Part shown: piece after piece, positions 22,901 through 33,262 of the stretch
Position numbering within the stretch: the stretch's first letter is position 1
Layout: each line of letters opens with the position of its first letter
Assembly: GCA_012064415.1 (NCBI GenBank)
Contig: SSNU01000313.1
Location: 255,848 to 319,847 of the forward strand
Direction: 5' to 3'
Length of the DNA stretch: 64,000 nt
DNA from: Gyrodactylus bullatarudis
Lineage: Eukaryota; Platyhelminthes; Monogenea; Gyrodactylidea; Gyrodactylidae
Program-made: the position numbers and the translations under genes
Notes under the pieces: generated by a model
What the model was told of the DNA's origin: nothing
What the model saw: the letters and a program-made list of their open reading frames with translations, nothing else
The model's database searches: none

Positions 22901-25868
22901 AGATTAATCTGAACTAGTTTTGATCAGGATCACCTCGGTAAATTAAATTACTCACAGATATTTTATCCCCAATGTATGCACTAATTCCGACATGTCCGCA
23001 ACTTTCGGCATATTCTGGTATTTCGCCATTTTCATTGACAGCTTGAACTGCTAACACATACGGAGATCCTGAATATCCGTCAGATCCACAACAATCAAAT
23101 GAATCTCCTCCATTGCCGGCAGCCCAAGTATAGATACTCCCTTTCCCCTTGCGTCCATGTTTAATTCCATGCTTCAGGGAAGCCTCAATGATTGGAGAAG
23201 GTATGCTATACGTTTTTCCATTGTCATTTGGACCCCAAGAGTTGTTATAAATATCGACATCTTCACAGTTTTTACTCAAGGCTTCAGCTATATCAGAATA
23301 TTTGACTCCTTTGCCAATAATCTTGGCAACTTTTTAAAATTAAAAATTCGATTGATTAAATACGAAAAAACCAAAACAGTAAGCATTAAATAGAAAATAA
23401 CGAATTAAAAGAGACCTAAGATCAGATCTGATAAATTATATCGTGTAAAAATAAATACAGAGAAAAGTACCTAAAAAGGCCTGATTTTATGAACTTGCTA
23501 GTTTGCTCTCAGTATTCATTGCTTCTTAAGCAATCAGACGATTGAATATTTGAATTCTACTGACCAAAGTTTCTCTATCCATTTTGTAACTCAATAAAAT
23601 TGACTATAACGTTGTTCGCTTGCTGCTGACTATGTTGTATTCTGGCTTGTATTGTTCTATCTGTATAAAAAGAAAAAGGAGAGAAAGGTGTAGTATTTCT
23701 TAAAAAATAACGATTATAAAAATTACAGTGATTGTTATAGTTTTCAGAATTATTAGAGTCTGATAATATTAATTTTTATAATCCTTATTTTTGCTACACC
23801 TTTCTCTCCCCTTTCTTTTTCTACAGATTGACCAATAGAAGTCAGAAGACAACATAGTCAGGTAGCTAGCGAATAACTTTATAGTCAATCTGTACCGAAT
23901 AGCTCCCTAAAGAACTAATTGGTTCAAAATTATGATTTCCTGATATCTTTAATGTTTAATGTTTTGATTGGACACACAGGGTTTAAGTATCTTAAGTTTT
24001 TTGAAAAATCTCACGCCAGAAGAAGAATACGACATGTATTCGAAATATTGTGTGAGTCCTAACTATTTTTATCAGGGTAATCTAAATGTTTTTTATTCTA
24101 ATCTTAATTTTAATGTTCTTTCAAGTGATGAATTATCAGAGTTATTACTCTAATAATTCTGATTACTATATCAATCACTGTAATTTTTATAATCATTATT
24201 CTTTAAGAAATACTACACCTTTCTCTCCTTTTTCTTTTTATACAGATAGACCAATACAAGCCAGAATACAACATAGTCAGGCAGCAAGCGAACAAAAATC
24301 TATGCCGAACAGCTTCCTGAAGAACTACTTGGTTCAAAATTATGATTCAATAAAATAATTTAAAATATAGAAGTGAGGTGAAATTCATTTCGTACTAACT
24401 TTCACGATCAAGACTATAAATAATGAACATCTTATAGTATAATAAATAAGCATATCTCGAAACGGACTCATGTTTATAAATCCTATATTTTCTAAATTGT
24501 CACAATATTTCAATGAAATCTAAATTTTTATTTAAATCCACACAGAAACCAGAAAAAGGAATTACACTCTGGCATAGTGTCCAAAATATGAAATATTTTC
24601 AGTAATCTTACTTCCCAAGAGAGCATTTGGTGCTATGCCGGTTATACAGGTTCCCTTCTCACCGCTGGAAGCAATTAAGCCTGCAACACCAGTTCCATGA
24701 TAGTCATTCAGTATTTCCTCACTGTAATTTTCTATCATATTCTTTTGAATTTTTTCAGAAATTCCCTCAGCTTCAATGTCACAGCCTGAATCCAAGACGT
24801 AAACCAGGATTCCGTTTCCTTTATATCCAGCATTGTGTACTCGTAGAATACCCATGTCGAATGACTGCTCACTAATTGAACCATTGGATAAAAAATAGAA
24901 TTGATCTTTGAATAACGATGATTCATATGGCACAATTTCAGACAGCTTCTTTAAGTTTTTCTCAATTTTCGTCTGATAGAAATTCTATTCTTCGAAAATA
25001 ATTTAATGCATGAAAAGAATTATATTTCTAAAATTTTATTATTGTAAAAATCAATGAAATACTTTATTTATCTGAAGAAAAAAATTCAGAGATCAATTTC
25101 ATTCCGTTGAGTCATCTATTAGATAGAAGTTTTTGATACATACTATTTACCGCTAATTTCATAGATAAATATTTAAATTATACAAGAAAGTCATTGGTGT
25201 ATTTAAAAGTCGGATTCCATGTAAAGAAAAAGGGGTTAAAATCTAATTGATATCATAATATACGAGGTGAAGATGAAAATTTAAAAACGCTTGGAACATA
25301 TGAATTCAGTGATACTAAATCCAATTAGATATTAGTAATATCATATTGCGAATACTTAAATTCTCAGGGGATTTCTAATCATTCTTTAATTGATACATAA
25401 ATATGAAGCCGATGTCTTAATCCAATGTTTGATTAAGACATGATTGATGTGAAAAACTCTTACAGAACATTCAATTTTAAAAATTGAAACACTCACATTG
25501 TACACTTTTTCAGTTCTTGTCATCTGAAATGGTTCTCTTTTAGTTTGAAATTCATCAACTTCAACATGATGGTCCCTATGTACCTTTTTCGTATGATTCT
25601 TTAGCTCGGAAAGAACATAACCGGCTGAATCATATTGATTGTGATTGCTACTACATGAAATTCGATAAATATGACAATGATGTTCATTTTTGAATGATAA
25701 CTATTGAAAATTATTCGAATAATTTACTTTTTTATTCAAGGAACAATGCCTCATTAGAATATTCCGAAATTCCTCCTCTGTTAAGCATGACTCGATGAGA
25801 AAAGCTTTTTCTCCCAGTGTTAAATGGAATACTGGAAGAATCAACCAAATCAAGTCAACTAAAAACAT
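19940..25868 (-). CDS. Furin/kexin-type proprotein convertase, secreted and divergent
   Basis: Eight exons (complement) that all join in phase: 25728-25868, 25497-25700, 24612-24972, 22956-23329, 22584-22684, 21887-22213, 20427-20745, 19940-20206; 697 aa. A signal peptide (MFLVDLIWLILPVFHLTLG) is followed by a propeptide with FQTKR as a possible cleavage site. The S8 catalytic domain has Asp176 (VLDSG), His207 (YHGTG), oxyanion Asn308 (WAAGNGG) and Ser377 (GTSAACP); NNSWGPNDNGKT and LTLEANPSLSWRD are typical of convertases. The P domain contains GDLRLSLISPSGT and GTWAIK. There is no transmembrane segment; a helical tail ends the protein, as in soluble PC1/PC2-type enzymes. The Asn argues against PC2, which has Asp. 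The sequence around Asp and His is unusual (furin has DDGIE and HGTRCAGE). Intron 1 is 27 nt and ends in an in-frame TAG. Intron 3 holds repeats. Confidence 0.93.
23604..23885. repeat. Hairpin repeat, arms about 135 bp, in convertase intron 3
   Basis: The minus-strand reading of 23604-23740 and the plus-strand reading of 23755-23885 share TACACCTTTCTCTCC, a pyrimidine tract, ACAG, then sequence containing ACAACATAGTCAG and TTATAGTCAAT. The arms face each other with a small loop near 23750. A third, direct copy occurs at about 24140-24350. The left arm and the third copy are clearly over 85% alike by eye. Confidence 0.75.
23980..24358 (+). CDS. Possible spliced small gene on the opposite strand of convertase intron 3
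   Basis: Exon 23980-24076 after acceptor CACACAG, a 49-nt intron (24077-24125), then exon 24126-24358 keep one open frame of about 110 residues: FLKNLTPEEEYDMYSKYC, a Tyr/Asn-rich middle, and HSQAASEQK near the end. No family is recognised and no first exon with an ATG was found. The second exon coincides with the module that is duplicated in the hairpin next to it, so this may instead be a fragment carried by a repeat. An AATAAA overlaps the stop. Confidence 0.3.
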
Positions 25869-26039
25869 TAGAAAGACTGATCGTTTTCAACTAACTAAAA
25901 TTTTCATTTTTATTTCGTGTAATAAGGAAACAATATTAATCCGAACAACATAATCTCTTTAATCTTTTTAGGAAATACTTGTGTCCTTTGACAATAAAAG
26001 AATGAAATTTTGGAAAGAATCTATACATTTTGAGCCAAT

Positions 26040-26690
26040 TTGCATTTCTCTTCTAAGATGAAATGGATATTCCTAAAGGATCCTAGCCGCAAGAGATCAT
26101 GGCATAAGGTTGGTGAGAAGTGTACTCAACCGAACCCAAATCGATTTGCAAAGAAGGTGATGATCACAATTTTCTGGTGTCGTAGAGGCATTATTCATTA
26201 CAAATTATTGGAACCTAATCAGACTGTAAATACTGATCACTATATCCAGTCATTCCGGACAATGCAAGAGAAGTTGAGGGAGTTATACCCTCGGTTTGGA
26301 AGAATAACCTTTTTGCAGGATAATGCCAGACCTCATGTCTCGCAACAGGCAAAAAGATTTTTTGAGGAGTCCAATGTGGATGTACTGGAACATCCACCTT
26401 ATAGTCCAGATCTTTCTCCGACGGATTATCATCTTTTCCGCTCATTACAACATCATCTGAAAGGAAAAATCTTCAACTCAAGAGGTGAGGTTTTGAATTC
26501 TCTTGACGAGTGTTTTGCTCAAAAGCCTCAAGAATTTTGGAAAAGAGGCATAGATATGCTTTCAGAAAGATGGCAAAAATTTGTAGAAAAGAATGGAGAA
26601 TATTTTGATATGTGTATATTTCATTAATATTTGTAAATACAAATTTCACTAAACATAAGTGACTTATTTTTCCGAGAACTTTTCACACAA
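26040..26690 (+). pseudogene. mariner transposase, 5'-truncated, first catalytic Asp lost
   Basis: A 195-codon frame ends at 26627. Motifs: KWIFLKDPSRKRSW, FLQDNARPH, HPPYSPDLSPTDYHLF. Between the second and third catalytic Asp there are 34 residues, the DD34D signature of mariner. The position of the first Asp (normally DEKWI) reads KMKWI, and the N-terminal helix-turn-helix half is missing. After the stop, TTTTTCCGAGAACTTTTCAC up to about 26690 looks like the right inverted terminal repeat. It is inactive. Similar elements are typified by the SETMAR-like branch of mariner transposases. Confidence 0.85.
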
Positions 26691-27486
26691 CCTAATATGT
26701 TCGCACAAATGATAGGCTCGATCAGATGGAGGAGTCTTGATAAATTAGAAAAGATTCAAATTTCTATCAGATTTTAAATTGAACTTCACAAACTCTAATA
26801 AAGTTTTTTTCAATATATACTAGTAAAAGTAGATTTAAATGTATGATAATGTATTCCGTCGCTTAGAAGAAGACAAATGGATTTTCACGATAAATTACGC
26901 TCAGTATCTTCGGACTGAAGTGGCCAATGAGTTTCGCAACCGACTGTGAATAAGTTTATTCAAGAGAGCATTGAAAGAGCAAGCAGTAAATCTGTTAATT
27001 TTTTATGAGATTAAAACACAGAAAAAACTATATTGTTTCTTGTTAGATTCTAAACTCATATGGAAGGTTAGAGAACATCAAGCGTATATTCGAGTGATAA
27101 ACGTTATATTTCGCTGGGTCTCTTCAGACTCTACCCCGGTTAACATATACTATTACGATGCTCTATTTGGGACCTTCCATTGGGTTCATTTTGACATCGC
27201 AACTTCTTTCGGAAGGGTGGGGAACTGGTTGTGAAACTCATCTCTTGATCAGCTAATTACTTTTTGGTGTTAAAACAAAGAAAAAACTATTTTGTTTCTC
27301 ATCTGAATCAAACTGGTTTTTTGCTAACTGAGATAAATACTTGATTGATCGACTTATTCGATAACATTCGGTGTTTTACTAGCAAGTCATTGGAAAAAAC
27401 CAACAAACTCTATTCTTCAATAGTTAATTGATTATTAATTTAAATCAAATTGATCGTACGCTGTACAAACACAGATTTATTTCCAT
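26691..27486. other. Intergenic stretch with short repeated blocks
   Basis: No gene is supported. A block rich in AAAACACAGAAAAAACTAT at about 27010-27045 has an imperfect direct copy at 27267-27303, which includes AAAACAAAGAAAAAACTAT. The plus-strand frame at 26971-27234 has no recognisable motif. Confidence 0.4.
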
Positions 27487-27543
27487 TATAAACTCAAGAT
27501 TTACTATCGAATTGAGTTAAATTTCTTTTTGTAAGTAATTCTG

Positions 27544-27783
27544 ATGAGACTTGTGAATTATAGAGTTATAATTTTTCTATTACTAACCTTACTTACATTT
27601 ACGGAGCCTGCTAAAAATTCTAAACATAAACATAATAAATCAGATAGGCTCGGAAACTATAAGAAAACATATGGAATTAATTTTACAACATCAAGTGAAT
27701 CCCTTCAAATCAAATTATATTATTCTTTAGCAACTGTGAGTCCGGTGCATACTACCGCTAGAATTCGAGATATGTGGGGATGA
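27544..27783 (+). CDS. Candidate amidated peptide precursor ending RIRDMWG
   Basis: A single exon encodes 79 aa. It has a strong signal peptide (MRLVNYRVIIFLLLTLLTF), a basic stretch, one NFT glycosylation site, and a C-terminus of ARIRDMWG followed by the stop. The terminal Gly after Trp is the usual substrate for peptide alpha-amidation, so IRDMW-amide or DMW-amide after Arg cleavage is the predicted product. A TATA box (TATAAA, 27488-27493) lies about 50 bp upstream and AATAAA follows at 27823-27828, so the small gene is self-contained. A second gene 2 kb downstream has the same ending. The family is not one I recognise. Confidence 0.6.
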   Translation: MRLVNYRVIIFLLLTLLTFTEPAKNSKHKHNKSDRLGNYKKTYGINFTTSSESLQIKLYYSLATVSPVHTTARIRDMWG

Positions 27784-27828
27784 AAACACGTATTTTATTA
27801 TTACTGTATCTTGTATTGAACAAATAAA

Positions 27829-28238
27829 TTACTCAATGTTATCTTCATGACTCATTGGTCTTTTTTGAGTTATGAGAACTGCATTTCTTCTATCCATTCC
27901 TTATTTAACGACTCTAAGAATTTTAATCAAAATACTGATGCTCGGCGGCCCATATCTACGTTAAATACTAAGAATACATAACAAATTTGTACTAAACCCA
28001 AGAAGACCATTTGCTGACCCCTAGAGAACTGCTAAACTCCTCATCGGGATTTTAAGCATTAAAAACCAAATTTGAAAATGTATTTAAAAATACTCCAACA
28101 TTTCTGGAAGAGAAGTTAGCGTATTTGCATAATAATACTGTATAATAAATATAAAATTAATTTACCTCAATTCATGGCGTATTGGATAGAATACCTATCT
28201 CAATTATAACAGCGTAGAGATCACAGTGGATTCAGTTT
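27829..28238. other. Intergenic, no gene seen
   Basis: AT-rich sequence between the first peptide gene and the repeat at 28239. No coding or repeat structure was recognised. Confidence 0.4.
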
Positions 28239-28340
28239 CTGACGACTCCTAATAAGGACGAAACGCGTCTACCTCTGCTACCGTGAATTAAATATCATTT
28301 GACTCTCTTATTGAATTGACACTTGCTTATTCTAACATCT
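28239..28340 (+). repeat. Degenerate hammerhead-like core plus associated repeat
   Basis: CTGACGA (28239-28245), CTCC..GGAC, GAAAC (28260-28264), GCGTC (28265-28269) reproduce the hammerhead order CTGANGA, stem II, GAAA, NUH. Stem II keeps three pairs; stem I cannot be formed with the flanking sequence, so this copy is probably inactive. The following 70 bp recur at 12795-12885 on the minus strand. Confidence 0.45.
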
Positions 28341-28863
28341 AGGTTTGAGAAGACAATCTCCATCAAGTTAGATTTCATATGGATATTTGTAATAACCAAT
28401 GAATAAACTTTGCTAGTAGATAGTATTAATACTATTAATATTATAACTTCACGAATTCAAGTATTTAATCAGTTGAATCTTTTCAGAATTTCTACCTTTG
28501 TTCTCAGAAAATTCTGAGCATAGATTTTAACATTAATAAATTCCTCTGGATCTGTTTATTACTAAAATTTATCCCAGAATTTTAGTATTGATAGTTTGAA
28601 AAATTGAACTGTACAGTGTACACTCCTGACCCCGAGCCCGGTATCAAAGTTAGGAAAAAGATTTCTTTCACAAAAATTAATTCCAGTAAAATAATAAAAG
28701 TTTGAATCTTTTGACCCGAATCTATGAACGATTAACCAAGTACAGAGAAATCTTCAGCGAAAAACTCTTTCGAATGAATGTTGATAAAAAGGAAATTGAA
28801 GGTTTCTAATTTAAGAAATCCTACTCATAACTATGATGATGATTTCGAAAAAAAAGACATTAA

Positions 28864-29077
28864 CCCTTTCGGTGCTGATGAACACATTTCCATTTTCTAA
28901 TTTTTTTGAATCTTCATAACTCTAGCAGTTTGATAGGTTTCTGGATCAATTAAAGTTTAAATTGAAGCCCATGATATGAACTTGAATTAGAAATATTTTT
29001 GGCCAAATAACTTGATATCTTCATAGCTAAATTTTGGTTTTTATAAAAATTGTGAAATAGTCTCGGCACCGAAAGGG
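28864..29077. mobile_element. piggyBac-type MITE, 214 bp
   Basis: The element starts CCCTTTCGGTGC and ends GGCACCGAAAGGG and is flanked by TTAA at 28860-28863 and 29078-29081. These ends and the TTAA duplication are typical of piggyBac-derived non-autonomous elements. No coding sequence lies inside. Confidence 0.75.
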
Positions 29078-29081
29078 TTAA

Positions 29082-29650
29082 AACTAATTAAAAATCTAAT
29101 TAGAATGATCTGCAATTGTCTAAATCTGAAAAATCAGTTTAATTTTAGAAAATAGTTTGAATTTACCTTGATCCAATCCCTCTAGAAAAAAGGAATATTT
29201 TTATAGAAGCTCATTAGTCACTCCAGCACAAGAAAACTGAATTTTGCTAACTTTAATTCGAGAAAAGTATTAAAAATTTTACATTGATTCCTTTATTTTC
29301 CTGTTTAAATCATGTAAAATCTAGGAGTGTAAAAATTACTATATTCATTATAAGATCAGACACATCTTATAAGAGACAAGAAAAATTACTACGAAACAAG
29401 AGGGGGCAAATGTTCTATAGAATAGCCACAAGATCCTTTTTCATCAAATATTTAGTCACTCCAAAAAATTATTTTTTATTTTTTCAAATGATCACTAATT
29501 TGGGTGTTGGTAAACATTAAACCCATAAGAGAAGAAAATTAGCATATCTTGACAGGGCTCAAGATACATCATCACTATTCTTTGGTGGAGAAGATTTTAA
29601 TTACACCCAGAATAATTCAAAAATTTAGCAATTTGTTGGTTGGTAAATTA
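29082..29650. other. Intergenic, no gene seen
   Basis: AT-rich sequence upstream of the second peptide gene. The frame at 29284-29520 shows no known motif. Confidence 0.4.
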
Positions 29651-29658
29651 GGCGTGTT

Positions 29659-29700
29659 CACGTGATCACCTCACCTACACAAGAGATTTCATATATAAAT
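29659..29700 (+). promoter_or_regulatory. Core promoter of the second peptide gene
   Basis: A palindromic E-box CACGTG (29659-29664) is followed by a canonical TATA box, TATATAAAT (29692-29700), 49 bp before the ATG at 29749. The arrangement fits a tightly regulated small gene. Confidence 0.6.
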
Positions 29701-29748
29701 AAACTTTGTTTTCAAGTTTATTCGTAAAATTCTCAAAAGTAAATTAAC

Positions 29749-29930
29749 ATGATAAAGAATATTATCTGCAATGCAGTTCTTGCTGTCGCATACTTTGCAA
29801 TGATCGCAATCGCTGACAGGGGTAAGAATCATGGCCTCTTTTAATCTTGAATCTCTAAATAATTCTCAATAATTTTATAGATGACGACCAAGATGTTGAG
29901 GAAAGAAGAATGCGAGACATGTGGGGCTAA
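29749..29930 (+). CDS. Candidate amidated peptide precursor ending RRMRDMWG
   Basis: Two exons, 29749-29821 and 29881-29930, separated by a 59-nt GT..AG intron, give only 40 aa. The signal peptide is MIKNIICNAVLAVAYFAMIAIA; a short acidic spacer (DDDQDVEE) leads to a dibasic site RR and then MRDMWG before the stop. Cleavage after RR and amidation from the Gly would release MRDMW-amide. AATAAA follows at 29969-29974. The C-terminal motif is the same as in the gene at 27544, while the spacer regions differ, as is common for paralogous neuropeptide precursors. No known family was recognised, and the function is not established. Confidence 0.65.
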
Positions 29931-29974
29931 AGGACATCCCTCAATGAAGAAGAAAACAATCAATCTTAAATAAA

Positions 29975-30959
29975 AGCTTCTTTTTTAAAAATTTTCTCTG
30001 TGTTTTCGTTATTTTTTAAATCTTCTTTGTTCTCGTTCGGTTCTTTGAGTTGTTCCTTGTAGCTTTGATGATATCTTATAATAGGATTCCTATTTTACTT
30101 TTATGCGATAATTTTGCTATGTTTAAATTAGTTTTAACAGAATAATACATATTTCTGACAACTCCTAGCAATAGACACACACGCTAGAACGCAATTCTTG
30201 GTCATGTAATCCTAATTTTTTAGCCACGTGATCTAAAATGCAATGAAAAATGAAATAATTACAGTTCACCCACAGAAAACGAGCATCTATAAATAATTCA
30301 TAATCTCATTTGTGCTTTCATCTTATAGTTTATATTCATATGTCGTTTTACTACAAATCCTTCTTCAATTTTTATTATAAAATTCACAATTCAATAGATG
30401 ACTGATTTGCACACTGTCTTAAAAATCGGCGATATTTACCAGTATTTTAGAGAATTTTTCGCTGATGTATCTAAAGTTTAATAAAATTCTACAACAGAGT
30501 CATTCCATATAACTACTGGCAGGATCAACCAGATATTTACATACCAACCGTAATTGGATGTATGAAAATCAGGTCTTTAAGAGTAACCCGATGGTAGAGC
30601 GAAATTACCTTTAGGAATGGCTTAAATTGCTTGTCTCGAAGAGTCATTCCATCTTTTGGATTAGAAATTTCTTGGCTTCAACTCACATTTATGTTTATTT
30701 CAGCACATAAATTATGTCTGATTCAGGTACCCAGTAACCCTTCAAGTTACTCGAAAACTCTAAATTATTTAAAATTATTTGAAATTAGCTGAATATCAAG
30801 AACCTACAATGTAGGTCCTACATTCTCAATTGATATGAAACTACACCAAGCAAAATTTAATTTACATAAAGCTTATTAATTAACATGCATAGAAGATTAA
30901 CCATGAAAAAAATAGTTCTATGTTTTGTGAGTTAGAATTAAGATTCTGAATGTTCATTA
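29975..30959. other. Intergenic with a decayed repeat fragment
   Basis: TTTCTGACAACTCCTAGCAA at about 30152-30172 is a diverged version of the hammerhead-linked repeat at 28237. A CACGTGATC (30226-30234) and a TATAAATA near 30291 followed by a 21-codon frame from an ATG near 30341 could be a dead duplicate of the peptide gene's 5' region, but no peptide motif remains. Nothing else is supported. Confidence 0.35.
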
Positions 30960-31178
30960 CAGTAAAAATATTTTTATCGAAACATTTTTATTGAAACACG
31001 AATATTTACCCCCTAATTAAGAATTAATAGTGAATTTTCACATTTTCACAAAAACTCACTTTTTTCCTATCTAAATGTATAGAAATCACTTGCGCATTCT
31101 GATTTGTCGAGATAAATAATACTTAATTAGGGGGTAAATGTTCGTAAATAAGATGTTTTAAAAGAAATATTTTTACTG
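30960..31178. mobile_element. mariner-type MITE with TA target duplication
   Basis: Ends CAGTAAAAATATTTTTATCG and AAATATTTTTACTG are inverted and flanked by TA on both sides. Inverted similarity extends about 65 bp inward, including ATTTACCCCCTAATTAAG on the left and CTTAATTAGGGGGTAAAT on the right. The 219-bp element has no coding capacity. It lies directly upstream of a broken mariner copy. Confidence 0.8.
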
Positions 31179-31248
31179 TAACATTGAAAGAGTTCCCGCG
31201 AAAAATTAATTATGTATTAGACTTGAGCGAAATTTTCAGGCAAAGTCC

Positions 31249-31620
31249 TAGGATACATAAACAATGGAATATCATCAAAAACTATTGTAGCAACTGACGA
31301 AAAATGGATCCATCTGAGTGATCAAAATTGCAAGGGATCATGGAAACAAGTCGGAGAACATGTTACCCAACCGACTCAAAATCGATTTGCCAAAAAGCTA
31401 ATACTGACAGTTTTTTGGACAATGAGAGGTATTATTCACTATGAACTCTTAGATTATGGCAAGACTGTCTAGCCCAGAAAGTCAATGCTGAAAGATATTT
31501 GTCTTATCTGAAGGAAGTGGTAGCCAAACTTAGACAAAAATACCCAAAATTCAGTAGAGTCACGTTTCTGCAGGACAATGCAAGACCTCATCTTAGAAAA
31601 GACCTGAAAAAGATTTTTGA
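31249..31620 (+). pseudogene. mariner transposase fragment with frameshift
   Basis: The frame from about 31260 reads TIVATDEKWIHLSDQN, keeping the first catalytic Asp, then KLILTVFWTMRGIIHYELL, and meets a TAG at about 31471. The continuation AERYLSYLKEVVAKL, FLQDNARPH is in another frame, so there is a frameshift. The protein is cut off after FEEE at 31625 by a Penelope-type sequence. It is inactive. Confidence 0.8.
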
Positions 31621-31624
31621 AGAA

Positions 31625-31927
31625 GAACTAATTAGCCGAACCAGTCGACTAATCAATGACAAGAACAAAGAGAAGACAAAATGGTACAACAGAAGAGGGT
31701 GCGTATATGAATTCAACTGTACATGTGGAGAAACCTATATCGGAATGACTGTGAGGCCAGCGATAGAGCGAATCAAGGAGCATCTCCGTGAAGGTAACGA
31801 AGGCTCCTCAATACAAAAGCACCTGATGGCATCAAAACACCAAGCCAGTATGACTGACTTCAGAAAACTAAAGCAAAAGTCAAACCTAATCTATAAATTT
31901 ATTTTTGTAAAAGTCCTGATTGGTTAA
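31625..31927 (+). pseudogene. Penelope-like element 3' fragment with GIY-YIG domain
   Basis: Joined in frame to the truncated mariner, the sequence encodes RRGCVYEFNCTCGETYIGMT then IERIKEHL. This is the GIY-YIG endonuclease pattern (VYEF..C..TYIGMT..) of Penelope-like retroelements. The stop is at 31925. The 3' part (31862-31917) is inverted-repeated at 32105-32165. The 5'-truncated state is typical of insertions of this family. Confidence 0.8.
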
Positions 31928-32167
31928 TTATATCATGAATTTTCTGATTAAAAGCCCTAATGATAATAAATCTAGGAATAAAATTAGCTGCTGTTTGGTA
32001 TATCGTCAAGAAAGCATTAATTTTTATGTGAAATTCATCTTTGTTTGAGATTCTAAGACCCATTATCATCTGATGCTCCCGTTGATGGAGATATTTAAAA
32101 TTCTTTCAGGACTTTTACAAAAATAAATTTATAGATTAAGTTTGACTTTTGCTTTAGTTTTCTGAAA
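31862..32167. repeat. Inverted repeat at the Penelope fragment end
   Basis: AAACTAAAGCAAAAGTCAAA and ATTTATTTTTGTAAAAGTCC on the left arm (31862-31917) recur as the reverse complement at 32105-32165, with about 190 bp between. Inverted terminal duplications of this sort accompany Penelope-like insertions. Confidence 0.75.
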
Positions 32168-33262
32168 AAATTAAATTTCTATTTTGTTTAATGAAAAAGT
32201 TATGAGTTCTTAAAGTTTCATCAAAAACTAGCTCAAATAAGTAAGACACAAAAATTACTTGAGATGAAATTCGTAATTTTATTTTTAATTAGTCATACAG
32301 GTGTAATTAGGAATCAAGTGTCCATACATAAATGACGTGTGACTGAAATCTACTCATGTAATTATAATTATATAATTATATTAACTAAATTAACATTTCA
32401 CAATGTTTTACATGATAAGGGGGACACAATAGTTTTTCCATTTCAGGGTTTATTTTATATTCTTTGGGGGGGAGCAATGTTCACATTCTCATACACAAAA
32501 TATTGTGAAAAAATCATCAAGAAAAACCCCATATCGAATTTTGTGTATTTTGGAAACTGTTAAAATTTAAGAAAAGATGTAATTAAATTTGGAAATGTAT
32601 TAGTCACCTGTAATTATCCTCTTTCATTTGACACTAAAATCATTTGACATTCATGAAAAATGTAGAAAAATAGTTTGGGCCAACTTTAATCTGATTTAAA
32701 GCTGATCAGAATTTAATTCTCTATCGATTGATCTGAAAATTTTCAAATTTTTGAAATTTTTAGACAAAAATTTATACCAGGACCCTAATAGACTTACTTC
32801 AAAGTACAATGGCAAGTAATTTATTTATTGAAAAACTGTGGAAATACACAAATGTACACAAATGAACGGAGGTGTAGTTTTACACTCCCCAAATACGGTT
32901 CTCACCTGTAGTTAACTAATTAGTTATCGTGATAACTTATCAATTATAAGTTATTATTCATCATACCCATGTAAGAACGTTGAAAGATTTTTAAAAATTC
33001 GTTTTACTTACAAGTATACATAAAAATATATTTAGATTAAAATTTTTAATCATTATTAATCATGAGTGACTTGAACCAAGTCACTTAGTATGACCGGAAA
33101 ATAATAAAGATTTTCTTAAGACAGACCAATCTTTACATTCTAAAATCTAATTTTAGTGAAAGAATGTCACCATTTTTTTATTGATCATAAATGCAGAGTT
33201 ATGTGAATAAAAATCAGAAATGACTTTTTTGGTTCTAAGAAATCAGATGAAAAATTCTCATC
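32168..33262. other. Intergenic, no gene supported
   Basis: AT-rich sequence. The frame at 32339-32563 has no known motif. GTCATACAGGTGTAATTAGG at about 32291 and GTCACCTGTAATTATCC at about 32603 are weakly similar to each other. Nothing else was recognised. Confidence 0.4.
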
